This document shows, in pieces, positions 57,497 to 64,000 of a DNA stretch of 64,000 nt. A model generated the notes under the pieces. That model was not told the DNA's origin. It did no database searches and worked only from the letters and a program-made list of their open reading frames with translations. The position numbers and the translations under genes were made by a program. How positions within the stretch are numbered: the stretch's first letter is position 1; every line of letters begins with the position of its first letter. Source of the stretch: Streptomyces sp. SID12501 (GTDB taxonomy: Bacteria; Actinomycetota; Actinomycetes; Streptomycetales; Streptomycetaceae). The stretch lies in assembly GCF_010550245.1 (NCBI RefSeq), contig NZ_JAAGLU010000026.1, positions 100,085 to 164,084 on the forward strand. Reading direction: 5' to 3'.

Positions 57497-58655
57497 GCAG
57501 GTCAACGCGGCGGCGCTGCCGCACCGAACCGGTGCGGCTCGCCAACAGTCGCGCCTGTCGCAGGTGGGTGTGCGCGTCGTCGTACTCGGCTCGTGCGAGG
57601 TGCGCTTGCGCGAGGTCGCTATGGAGACCGGCCTGCGCTCGGACAAAGGTGGGGTCCACCACGTCCAAGGCGTCGTACAGGCTGGTCACTGCTTCGCCGT
57701 CGCCAAGCAGGGCGAGCACGTTGCCGTGCCACCGAGTGAGGTGGGCACCGTTGAGGAAGATACTCAGCATGTCCGGGTCCCGATCCTCCGAGCCGGGCGG
57801 GATGCTCGCCAGGGCCGCATCGAGGGCGCGACGGCAATCGTCGGGCATCCCCGCGTGGGCGCACAGCTCCGCCTCTGCCGCGTACAGCCATGCCCGGAGA
57901 CGGGGCGACCCTGCTTGCCCAACGGTGCGTTGCGCATCGCGTACCAGATCGACACCGAGGGACGGCCGTCCAGCCTCACACAGCACGTATGCCTGTTCCG
58001 CCATCGCATGCGCGAGGTACATCGGAGCCTCAGCGTCGCGCGCTGCCCGCTTCGCGAGTTCGTAGTGCCGCCAAGCTCGTTCGACCGCTCCCGAGTCGAT
58101 CGCCTGCCATGCGGCCAAGGTCGACGCCCCCGCGAGCGCGAGCGCCACGGGTCGGCGTGTGGTGGGAAGCACCGCGAAGTTCAGTGCGTCTTCCAGACGG
58201 GCGAGATGCCCCGTCATCTGGTCGACGAGACCGGCCGCGCCCATCTGCCGGTCCATCGTGCGCAGTATCTCGGTCTGGTCATTGAACGTCTTCACCATGG
58301 ATGCACCGACGCTGCTAGCTGAATCGATCCTGCTCAGCAGTTCGTCGTACCCGTCAGCCATCGGCGGAGCGGTAGCGAGCGAGACGCCCCTCAACTCCCT
58401 GTCGGTGACCCCGAGAAGCTGCCGCAGTATCGCCGCGTAGCGGTCCGACAGGGTGCGCTTTTCGTTCTCCCACTCGGACACGTACACCCGCAAACTCGCG
58501 GTCGTCGCAACGTCTGTGACGTGTTGTCGGGCGTACTGCTCGATCTCGCGCACCAGTCGTTCCTGAGACCAGCCGCGCGCCGTCCGCGCGCTCCGAAGTC
58601 CTGAACTCACAGGCCACCGCCCGACGTTGGGTCCACTCACTGACCTTCCCAGCAT
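57480..58655 (-). CDS. XRE-type regulator with TPR-like helical repeats
   Basis: The 391-residue protein has an N-terminal helix-turn-helix (SARTARGWSQERLVREIEQY near residue 22) with a YVSEWENEKRTLSDRY segment. The rest is helical, with TPR-like units such as YELAKRAARDAEAPMYLAHA and HSDLAQAHLARAEYDDAHTH. Such proteins sense a peptide or partner and control transcription. The start could also be GTG 58610. It diverges from the spread-gene block across a 690-base region with twin palindromes. Confidence 0.75.
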   Translation of the reverse strand: MLGRSVSGPNVGRWPVSSGLRSARTARGWSQERLVREIEQYARQHVTDVATTASLRVYVSEWENEKRTLSDRYAAILRQLLGVTDRELRGVSLATAPPMADGYDELLSRIDSASSVGASMVKTFNDQTEILRTMDRQMGAAGLVDQMTGHLARLEDALNFAVLPTTRRPVALALAGASTLAAWQAIDSGAVERAWRHYELAKRAARDAEAPMYLAHAMAEQAYVLCEAGRPSLGVDLVRDAQRTVGQAGSPRLRAWLYAAEAELCAHAGMPDDCRRALDAALASIPPGSEDRDPDMLSIFLNGAHLTRWHGNVLALLGDGEAVTSLYDALDVVDPTFVRAQAGLHSDLAQAHLARAEYDDAHTHLRQARLLASRTGSVRQRRRVDLLSARL

Positions 58656-58806
58656 GCCTCATATCGCCGCAGGTCAACAGGTATTAACAAGCTCCTTAAC
58701 AGGCCCGCTGTGAAGCGCTGTTGGCTACCGGCACCCCTATCCGGCGGGGTCTTCTGGAGATGCACCAGGGCGGACAACCACCGCCCGAATCGGCAGAGTC
58801 CTTGAC

Positions 58807-58822
58807 TCTGGTGCGCACCAGA
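58807..58822. promoter_or_regulatory. palindromic operator, copy 1
   Basis: TCTGGTGCGCACCAGA is a perfect 16-bp palindrome. The second copy begins 25 bases later, so a dimeric repressor of the element (GntR-NUDIX, XRE/TPR or a KorA-like protein) could bind both. Confidence 0.7.
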
Positions 58823-58831
58823 TGCTTTCCT

Positions 58832-58847
58832 TCTGGTGCGCACCAGA
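58832..58847. promoter_or_regulatory. palindromic operator, copy 2
   Basis: This is identical to 58807-58822. The centre-to-centre spacing is 25 bp, about two and a half helical turns. Confidence 0.7.
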
Positions 58848-59083
58848 TGACGGAGTCGCTCCCGATTCACCGTGTGCAAGCACGACCAGGAGCCCCGCAT
58901 AGGACGGGGGGAGGGCACCGGACAGTCGTCCGCTTCGCGGCGGGCGATCCCTTGGCAGTCCGGATGGCAGACCGAGAGGTCTAGGTCTCTGCCTACAACG
59001 GGGCCCTAGCGAGCTGTTCCTTGATCCGGCAGCCGCGTCCCCGAAAGAGACCACCACCCGCCTTCGACACGTGAGGAGTTCGC

Positions 59084-59116
59084 GTGAGTCAGAGACATCA
59101 ACGGGTGCCGTCGTGA
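59084..59116 (+). other. 10-codon reading frame with strong ribosome site
   Basis: GAGGAG is followed by TTCGC and GTG 59084, then MSQRHQRVPS and a stop. It could be a leader peptide or the residue of a decayed gene. Evidence is limited to the ribosome site. Confidence 0.25.
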
Positions 59117-59346
59117 TCGACCGGCCGACGACGCCCGCACACCACCCCAGTTCGCACGGGATCAACCGTCGACGAACGATCCGGTCGGCCTGTTCTTCCT
59201 GGCATCGCAGCGGATAGCGCTGCGGCCGGCTGCCTCTCCCACCCGTCCGGGCCCGCTTCACGCGGTGGCCGTACGGGTGGGAGCGCGGGGAGCCGGTGCC
59301 GGTTCGTCCGGCCTGGTCCACCACCTACGACACCTCAGGAGTCCAT

Positions 59347-59496
59347 GTGTTCGGCATGAAGTCGCAGGAGTCCACCACCGACCTGACCTCCCCGGAAGCC
59401 GTGCAGAGCGGCCAGGAGGTCTACGACCGCATCACGTCCGGCGAGTGCGCGGACGTCGAGGGCGAGCTGAACGAGGCCTACGGCCGCACGAGCTGA
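59347..59496 (+). CDS. small acidic AICE protein
   Basis: The 49-residue protein starts at GTG 59347, with AGGAG five bases upstream; ATG 59356 is the alternative. It is acidic and soluble (VYDRITSGECADVEGELNEA). No family is recognised. It is the first gene of the plus-strand block of the element. Confidence 0.5.
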   Translation: MFGMKSQESTTDLTSPEAVQSGQEVYDRITSGECADVEGELNEAYGRTS

Positions 59497-59587
59497 CCAA
59501 CCCACCACATCAACGGCGCGCGGCGCCCCGGGAGGCAACCCGGGACGCCGCTTCGGGCCGTAACACCTGCTAGGGAGACCACGACCC

Positions 59588-59854
59588 ATGAAGCACATCG
59601 TCACTGTTCAGGATGCTGTTACCGCGTTCGCCGACTGGATGGAGCCGACGGCCGCTGAGCTGGACGGCATCGAGCGGGAAATGCCGCTGATCCTTGCGCA
59701 GGTCGACCTGTTGGACGCGCAGATCATCGCCATGGACCGCACCCCCACCGAGCTGGACGTACGGCGTATCCGCCGGGCCCGCCGCCGGGTGCTCGCCGCC
59801 GGCCGCGAACTGGCGAACACGGCCGCTCCGCTGCTGCCGAGGGTGGGTGCGTGA
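59588..59854 (+). CDS. DUF6284-like AICE protein
   Basis: The 88-residue protein starts MKHIVTVQDAVTAFADWMEP with GGGAG upstream. It is helical, with a basic RRIRRARRRVLAAGREL segment. From memory it matches DUF6284, a family found in Streptomyces integrative elements. Function is unknown. Its stop overlaps the next start. Confidence 0.65.
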   Translation: MKHIVTVQDAVTAFADWMEPTAAELDGIEREMPLILAQVDLLDAQIIAMDRTPTELDVRRIRRARRRVLAAGRELANTAAPLLPRVGA

Positions 59855-60111
59855 TGGGGCGCCGGTTCAAGGACATGCAGACACCGGAGCAGCAGTGGGC
59901 GAGTCAGCAGGCCGCCCGTGCCGCCGACGCTCCCGCGCCGTCGCGGCCGGTGGCTGCTGCCACGCATCGCGAGTGGGTGGCCATGTCGGCTCACCAGCAG
60001 GCCGCGCACCTCGCCCGTCTGGATGGCCGTGAGGACGAGGCCCGCCGCTGGGAGCAGCAGGAAGCACAGGCCACCGCACCGGCACCCCGGAAGCGGGGGT
60101 GGTTCCGGTGA
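59854..60111 (+). CDS. small AICE protein, GRxFKDMQTPEQQ/WFR paralogue 1
   Basis: From ATG 59854 (TGATG overlap) the product is 85 residues. It begins MGRRFKDMQTPEQQWASQQ (after an optional extra Met) and ends RKRGWFR. The middle is helical and Ala/Gln/Arg-rich. It shares both ends with the protein at 60425-60688. Function is unknown; a DNA- or membrane-associated adaptor for transfer is possible. Confidence 0.65.
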   Translation: MGRRFKDMQTPEQQWASQQAARAADAPAPSRPVAAATHREWVAMSAHQQAAHLARLDGREDEARRWEQQEAQATAPAPRKRGWFR

Positions 60112-60425
60112 GCGGGACCCTGGCACTGGACTGCCTCACCGCGCCGCTGCGGGCGTTGCGGGTGCTGGCGTTGGACTTCGGGCACCTGCCCGCGCCGTAC
60201 GTGGAGGTGTCGACGGTCTACCCGGACCGGCTGCGACTGAGCTTCCATGACGACCTGTCCGTGTTCGAGGCGTGGCGGGAGGCCCTGGGGGTCGACCCGG
60301 ACACGGTGGACTACGGCGAGCAGAGCGCCGGCCAGACGCGCGTACTGAAGGTGTTCGTCGACTTCTCTGGCGCCGTGCTGGAACTGACCGGCTACAGCGA
60401 CAGGCCCGTTGCGGCGGTGGCGTGA
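60108..60425 (+). CDS. small AICE protein of unknown function
   Basis: The 105-residue protein starts at GTG 60108, overlapping the previous stop by 4 bases. It has beta-rich segments (YVEVSTVYPDRLRLSFHDD; TRVLKVFVDFSGAVLELTGY) and no membrane helix. No family is recognised. It lies between the two GRxFKDMQ paralogues, all coupled. Confidence 0.6.
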   Translation: MSGTLALDCLTAPLRALRVLALDFGHLPAPYVEVSTVYPDRLRLSFHDDLSVFEAWREALGVDPDTVDYGEQSAGQTRVLKVFVDFSGAVLELTGYSDRPVAAVA

Positions 60426-60688
60426 TGGGCCGCCAGTTCAAGGACATGCAGACGCCTGAGCAGCAGTACGCGGCGGGACGGGCGGGGGACCTGCGTCAGC
60501 AGGCCGACGTGCTGTCCGGGCAGGCCCGGCAGATGTCGGGCCGTATCGGACGCACCGCCTACTCCAACCGTGGTCAGCGTCAGCGGGCTGTGGATGCGGT
60601 CCGGGAGACCGCGACCAGGGCCGATGCGCTGCGCGAGCAGGCCGACACCATGGACCCTGCGCCGAAGAAGCGGCGGTGGTTTCGGTGA
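60425..60688 (+). CDS. small AICE protein, GRxFKDMQTPEQQ/WFR paralogue 2
   Basis: The 87-residue protein starts MGRQFKDMQTPEQQYAAGRA and ends KKRRWFR. The middle is a charged helix (LRQQADVLSGQARQMSGRIG). It is a clear relative of the protein at 59854-60111. The start overlaps the previous stop by one base (TGATG). Confidence 0.65.
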   Translation: MGRQFKDMQTPEQQYAAGRAGDLRQQADVLSGQARQMSGRIGRTAYSNRGQRQRAVDAVRETATRADALREQADTMDPAPKKRRWFR

Positions 60689-61587
60689 ACCTCAACCGCA
60701 AAGGCCGCGCCGCCCTCGTGCTGGCCCTGGTCGCGGTCGTCGCCATGGCGTTCCGCGTCTCGTGGAACGCGCTGCGGGACATCGCGCACACGGTCGGCGC
60801 GGATGACACCGCCGCGACCCTCTACCCGTTCGTGGTCGACGGTTTGATGGCGCTGGCCCTGGTCGCCACCCTCGTCCTCGCCGACGACGATCGGAAGTTC
60901 GCGTTGCGGGTGCTGGGCACCTACACGCTCGCCTCGCTGGTCCTCAACTACGTCCACGGTCTCGTTCCCGAGCTGCACGGCGCCACGGTCGACTGGGGAC
61001 GGCTCGCCGACTGGGACCCCGCCAACTGGGCTCTTGTGCTGTTGGCGACGTCGCTTCCGGTCGGGTCGATCTACTTCGGATCCGATCTGGTCGCCAAGGT
61101 GCTGCACCACCACCCGGCCACGGTCCCGGACCCGATTCCGGCCCTGCACACGAATGCGGAGGAATCGACCGAGACCATCGGTTATCGGTCTACCCCTGAC
61201 CTGCCCGAATCGACCCCGCCGCCCGCCCTTCCGGCTGCGGTACGGGTGCCCGATCCGGTCGCGGTCGACGTGCTGAAGTCGACCGCGGAACTCAAGCCGC
61301 CGCCTACCGCCCCGGTCCCCGTCAACCCGATCGTACGGAGTGCGGTGGCGGCTGAGTCGGTCCGTGCGCGTCGGGCGACCGGTCGGGTTCCCGCCGTCGC
61401 CCGCCCGACCCGATCCAGGCGCACACCCGATCAACTCCTGGATGAGGCACGGAAGGTGACGGCCGGTTGGCCGGACGCCAAACTCACCGCCGAAGGCATC
61501 CGCCTCGCGGTACACACCTCGCCGGTCAACGCCCGAAGGTTGCGCGACACGCTGCGTGCCGAGCGGGCCGCTACGGCGGTCATCTGA
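60685..61587 (+). CDS. DUF2637 membrane protein (spread-type, SpdB-like)
   Basis: The 300-residue protein starts at GTG 60685, overlapping the previous stop. It has about four membrane helices (VLALVAVVAMAFRVSWNAL; LYPFVVDGLMALALVATLVL; YTLASLVLNYVHGLV; ANWALVLLATSLPVGSIYFG), the DUF2637 pattern. The C-terminal half is Pro-rich and ends with a basic helix (LLDEARKVTAGWPDAKLTAE). Such proteins help spread plasmids between hyphal compartments after TraB-mediated transfer. Confidence 0.82.
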   Translation: MNLNRKGRAALVLALVAVVAMAFRVSWNALRDIAHTVGADDTAATLYPFVVDGLMALALVATLVLADDDRKFALRVLGTYTLASLVLNYVHGLVPELHGATVDWGRLADWDPANWALVLLATSLPVGSIYFGSDLVAKVLHHHPATVPDPIPALHTNAEESTETIGYRSTPDLPESTPPPALPAAVRVPDPVAVDVLKSTAELKPPPTAPVPVNPIVRSAVAAESVRARRATGRVPAVARPTRSRRTPDQLLDEARKVTAGWPDAKLTAEGIRLAVHTSPVNARRLRDTLRAERAATAVI

Positions 61588-61979
61588 TGTCCGCCGCGTA
61601 CGGAGAGTGCTTCGACCCCACCGGTGCCCGCTACGGCATCCCCACCTTCCCGTGGAAGTTCGCCCCGGACGATGAACAGTTCGCCACCCGCCGCCAGTTA
61701 CGGGCGCGGGGCTTGCGTCCGGGGGGCCAGCCGATAGCGGCGCAGGTCATGCGCGTCAACCGGCGCGCCGGCACGGTCCGCGTCGCCTACCTCTACCGCA
61801 TCGACCGCGCCAAGCCCGTGCGCCCCATGACCTCCCGGAAATGGGGCGCGCTCGCTCTCGCGATGCTGGCCCGCCGCACCTGCCCCAACTGCCAGGTCAT
61901 CTACAGCTACTGCATGCCGACGTCGCTCGGCATGTGCGTCCTGTGCGCCTACCCCGAGCCCACCCCGAAAGAGGGCTGA
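61587..61979 (+). CDS. RRQRL-motif zinc-binding protein
   Basis: The 130-residue protein starts at ATG 61587, overlapping the previous stop. It has ATRRQLRARGLRPGGQ near residue 34 and a C-terminal zinc site with CPNC and CVLC. Proteins of this kind accompany spread genes in AICEs. Nucleic-acid binding is plausible. Confidence 0.75.
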   Translation: MSAAYGECFDPTGARYGIPTFPWKFAPDDEQFATRRQLRARGLRPGGQPIAAQVMRVNRRAGTVRVAYLYRIDRAKPVRPMTSRKWGALALAMLARRTCPNCQVIYSYCMPTSLGMCVLCAYPEPTPKEG

Positions 61980-61982
61980 GCC

Positions 61983-62300
61983 GTGTCCAAATCCGAGATC
62001 CGCCGTATCGACCGCGAGATCCACAAGGCCACCGTCAAGCTGGCAGCGGTCAAGCGCGGCGAGTCATGGCCGCTCAACGGTGCCGAGCGCCGGGCCATGG
62101 CCCGCGCCACCATCGGCGGCTCCTACAAGGTCGTCCGCGGCAAGAGCACCGCCCGCGCCGAGCAGCAGATCGACACCACCACCGCCAACGCCGAGATGCG
62201 GCTGACCGCCGAACTGACCGCCCTGCACGGCGAGAAGCAACGCCTGATCACCGAAGCCGCCCGCGAGAAGGCGGCGAAGAAGTCGTCGGGGTGGTGGTGA
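61983..62300 (+). CDS. small helical AICE protein
   Basis: The 105-residue protein starts MSKSEIRRIDREIHKATVKL three bases after the previous stop. It is mostly charged coiled-coil helix with a WW end. No family is recognised. It is coupled to the next gene by a GTGA overlap. Confidence 0.65.
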   Translation: MSKSEIRRIDREIHKATVKLAAVKRGESWPLNGAERRAMARATIGGSYKVVRGKSTARAEQQIDTTTANAEMRLTAELTALHGEKQRLITEAAREKAAKKSSGWW

Positions 62301-62500
62301 GCATGTTTCGCACCAACGGCAGGACGCCCGTCCTGGTCTCGCACTTCCACTGCCCGGACTGCGGGCCGCTGGTATTCGGCGTCACCCGGGCCGTATGCGG
62401 CCAGGTGATCCCCCCTCAAGTCGTCGGCAACGGCCCGCACCGCAACTGCCCGGCATGCAAAGCCGCACTACGCACCCACAAGACCAGCCACCGCCGCTGA
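62297..62500 (+). CDS. small zinc-ribbon AICE protein
   Basis: The 67-residue protein starts at GTG 62297. It has CPDC near residue 20 and CPAC near residue 53, suggesting a zinc ribbon. It is basic at the C-terminus (KTSHRR). It lies directly before the TraB-type gene. Confidence 0.6.
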   Translation: MSMFRTNGRTPVLVSHFHCPDCGPLVFGVTRAVCGQVIPPQVVGNGPHRNCPACKAALRTHKTSHRR

Positions 62501-62510
62501 CCCCCCTTTT

Positions 62511-62539
62511 GGGCGTCGGCCTCCGCCAGGCCGGCGCCC
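62511..62539 (+). other. hairpin before the TraB-type gene
   Basis: GGGCG and GGCCT arms pair with AGGCC and CGCCC around CCGCC, with a 2-base internal loop. It may attenuate the upstream operon. Confidence 0.45.
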
Positions 62540-62586
62540 CGCTCGTCTTCCCGCCCCGGTCCGGGGCAGTCAGGAGCCTTTCCCTC

Positions 62587-64000
62587 ATGGGTGACAACCT
62601 CGTTCACCTGCACAAGAACACCACCCCGCCCCTCGACCCATCGGCCGATCCGGCCACCGTGACCACCCTGACCGTGGTCCCCGACCCCGCCCCGGCCCTA
62701 CCCGTGCCGTTGTGGGTGCGCTCCGGACGCGCAGTCACAACCGCCGTCACGCACGAGACGACCAAGACCACAGTTCGTGCGGTGGCGCGGCACAGTCTCT
62801 ACACGTTCAACGGGGGCCGGATCGTGGCCCGCCGCACCTGGGACGGCAAGACCGGTGCCCGTTACGAGCGCATGATCCGCACAGCGGAAGCAGCGGGGAA
62901 CCTGGAAGCTGCTGAGGAGTGGGAGGAGCGCTTGCAGCGCTTCCGCCAGGCCCGCCACCACCGCCGCATGGACCTCTTGCACTCGCCCGTGGAGGCCGCC
63001 AAGGGACTTGCCGTCGGTACCGGGGTGGGCATTGGCGTGCTGGTCGCCCTCGGGGTGGTCATGGCGATCAACAACCATGACATCGGCGACGTCATCACCC
63101 CGCTGAAAGCAATGATTGAGTTCATCGGCCTGCTGATCCGGATTGTGCAGGTCACGTGGGGTACTGCCTTGATCGTCGGTCCGTTGCTCGCTCTGTTCGC
63201 GCTGTGGGCGGTCGGCAGCAAGCAGCAGGCCGCCCCGCAGTGGGCGCTGCCCGCCAACGTCCGCAGCAGTGAGGGCGAGCCGGTCACCCCGTCCATCGTC
63301 GTCAAGGCCCTGCGTGACCTCGGAGTACCCGCACTGCGAGGCGCCATCAAAGAGATGGGCGACGCCGGCGCGTCCATGCTGGGTCCGATCCGGATCGCCG
63401 GATGCGGCGTGGAAGTCGACGTCACGCTCCCTTCGGGGGTCTCCACCATCGAAGTGCAGAACCGGCGCCGCAAGCTCGCCGAGAACCTCACCCGGCACGA
63501 GCACGAAGTGTTCATCACCATCCCCCAGGCCGCCCGCACGGTCCGCCTGTGGGTGGCCGACTCCGGGGCACTGGACGAGCCGATCGGGCCGTCTCCGCTG
63601 GTCACCGACGAGACGATGACCGCCGACTACACCAAGGGCAAGGCCCCCTGGGGGCAGGACCTGCGCGGCGACATGGCGGCACTGAGCGTGTATCAGCGCC
63701 ACCTCCTGATCACCGGGTTGTCGAACCAGGGCAAGACCGTCGCCCTGCGCTCCCTCGCGCTGTGGCTCGCGCTGGACAAGTCGGTTCAGTTCTGGATCGG
63801 GGACCTCAAGGGCATCGGCGACTGGAAGATGTTCTACGGCCTGGCCACTGTGCTGATCCAGGGCCCGACGGACGACCACGTGATCCAGGTGACCGAGATG
63901 GTTGAGCGGGCGGTGGAGGAGATGAACCGTCGTATCCAGGCCCCGCCCGGAACGGTGTTCCCCGCCCTGATCGTGATCGTGGACGAAGCACAGATGGCGT
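62587..64000 (+). CDS. FtsK/SpoIIIE-type DNA translocase (TraB/TraSA-like), N-terminal part
   Basis: The open frame runs from ATG 62587 to the end (471 codons). Two membrane helices lie at about residues 150-210 (GIGVLVALGVVMAI; ALIVGPLLALFALWAV). The ATPase domain has Walker A GLSNQGKT near residue 376 and Walker B LIVIVDEAQ near residue 463. Proteins of this kind move double-stranded DNA between Streptomyces hyphae during AICE conjugation. It is truncated by the window, not by a mutation. Confidence 0.88.
   Translation, partial: MGDNLVHLHKNTTPPLDPSADPATVTTLTVVPDPAPALPVPLWVRSGRAVTTAVTHETTKTTVRAVARHSLYTFNGGRIVARRTWDGKTGARYERMIRTAEAAGNLEAAEEWEERLQRFRQARHHRRMDLLHSPVEAAKGLAVGTGVGIGVLVALGVVMAINNHDIGDVITPLKAMIEFIGLLIRIVQVTWGTALIVGPLLALFALWAVGSKQQAAPQWALPANVRSSEGEPVTPSIVVKALRDLGVPALRGAIKEMGDAGASMLGPIRIAGCGVEVDVTLPSGVSTIEVQNRRRKLAENLTRHEHEVFITIPQAARTVRLWVADSGALDEPIGPSPLVTDETMTADYTKGKAPWGQDLRGDMAALSVYQRHLLITGLSNQGKTVALRSLALWLALDKSVQFWIGDLKGIGDWKMFYGLATVLIQGPTDDHVIQVTEMVERAVEEMNRRIQAPPGTVFPALIVIVDEAQMA

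Larger units (their letters stand above)
58656..59346. promoter_or_regulatory. AICE control region
   Basis: This 691-base gap separates the XRE/TPR gene (minus) from the small spread-type genes (plus). It contains two identical 16-bp palindromes (58807-58822 and 58832-58847) and a 10-codon reading frame with a good ribosome site (59084-59116). It probably holds divergent promoters, and an origin of transfer is possible but has no visible signature. Confidence 0.5.
55531..64000. mobile_element. actinomycete integrative and conjugative element (AICE), left part
   Basis: The element starts at the tRNA-Tyr fragment and carries AICE hallmark genes: a DUF2637/spread-type membrane protein, an RRQRL zinc protein, several overlapping small genes, a NUDIX-containing regulator and an FtsK/TraB translocase. 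SLP1 of S. coelicolor uses a tRNA-Tyr site near the same core genes. Replication, excision and integrase genes and the other end lie outside the window. Confidence 0.8.

Overview
The window is a high-GC actinobacterial chromosome segment, almost certainly Streptomyces. The evidence is GTG/TTG starts, strong third-codon GC bias, DUF397/XRE pairs, and the gene order secE-nusG-rplK-rplA-(lipoproteins)-rplJ-rplL-rpoB-rpoC followed by rpsL-rpsG-fusA-tuf, which matches the S. coelicolor core. Most core genes read on the minus strand.

Layout. 1-1063: start of the S10 ribosomal operon (rpsJ, rplC, beginning of rplD). 1557-12817: accessory block between the S10 operon and tuf. It holds two paralogous secreted proteins flanking a winged-helix gene and an Rpn-type nuclease gene, an XRE/DUF397/ATPase regulatory trio, a small type VII secretion (ESX) cargo module, and a GH115 + GH10 xylan-degrading pair that extends to 16010. 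16225-20571: tuf, fusA, rpsG, rpsL. 20995-29020: a Crp-type regulator followed by a tightly packed five-gene operon: class III nucleotidyl cyclase, degenerate P-loop/HEAT protein, SPFH-like protein, Pycsar-type 2TM effector and M48 membrane protease. I rate this as the most likely poorly described system in the window, a candidate cyclic-nucleotide membrane-defence operon. 29134-38271: rpoC, rpoB, rplL, rplJ. 38651-42205: two lipoprotein genes, one broken by a small TnpB-derived element, plus a full solitary TnpB element. 42296-45177: rplA, rplK, nusG, secE, tRNA-Trp. 45473-55433: housekeeping genes (aminotransferase, adenosine deaminase, murB, MFS pump with its TetR, two MaoC dehydratase subunits, rpmG, tRNA-Met, tRNA-Thr, amidohydrolase, SDR).

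55531-64000: left part of an actinomycete integrative and conjugative element (AICE). Its boundary is a 3' tRNA-Tyr fragment, the type of site used by SLP1. It carries a TRADD-N-associated-type membrane protein, a GntR-NUDIX fusion, an XRE/TPR regulator, twin palindromic operators, a chain of overlapping small spread-type genes and an FtsK/TraB DNA translocase that runs off the window. The integrase, replication genes and intact tRNA-Tyr are expected beyond 64000.

Functional reading. The core genes make ribosomes, RNA polymerase and elongation factors, and several have visible leader or terminator hairpins. The accessory genes concentrate on conflict and mobility (Rpn, cyclase operon, TnpB, AICE) and on secretion. 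Functions are inferred from remembered family motifs; no database search was run.
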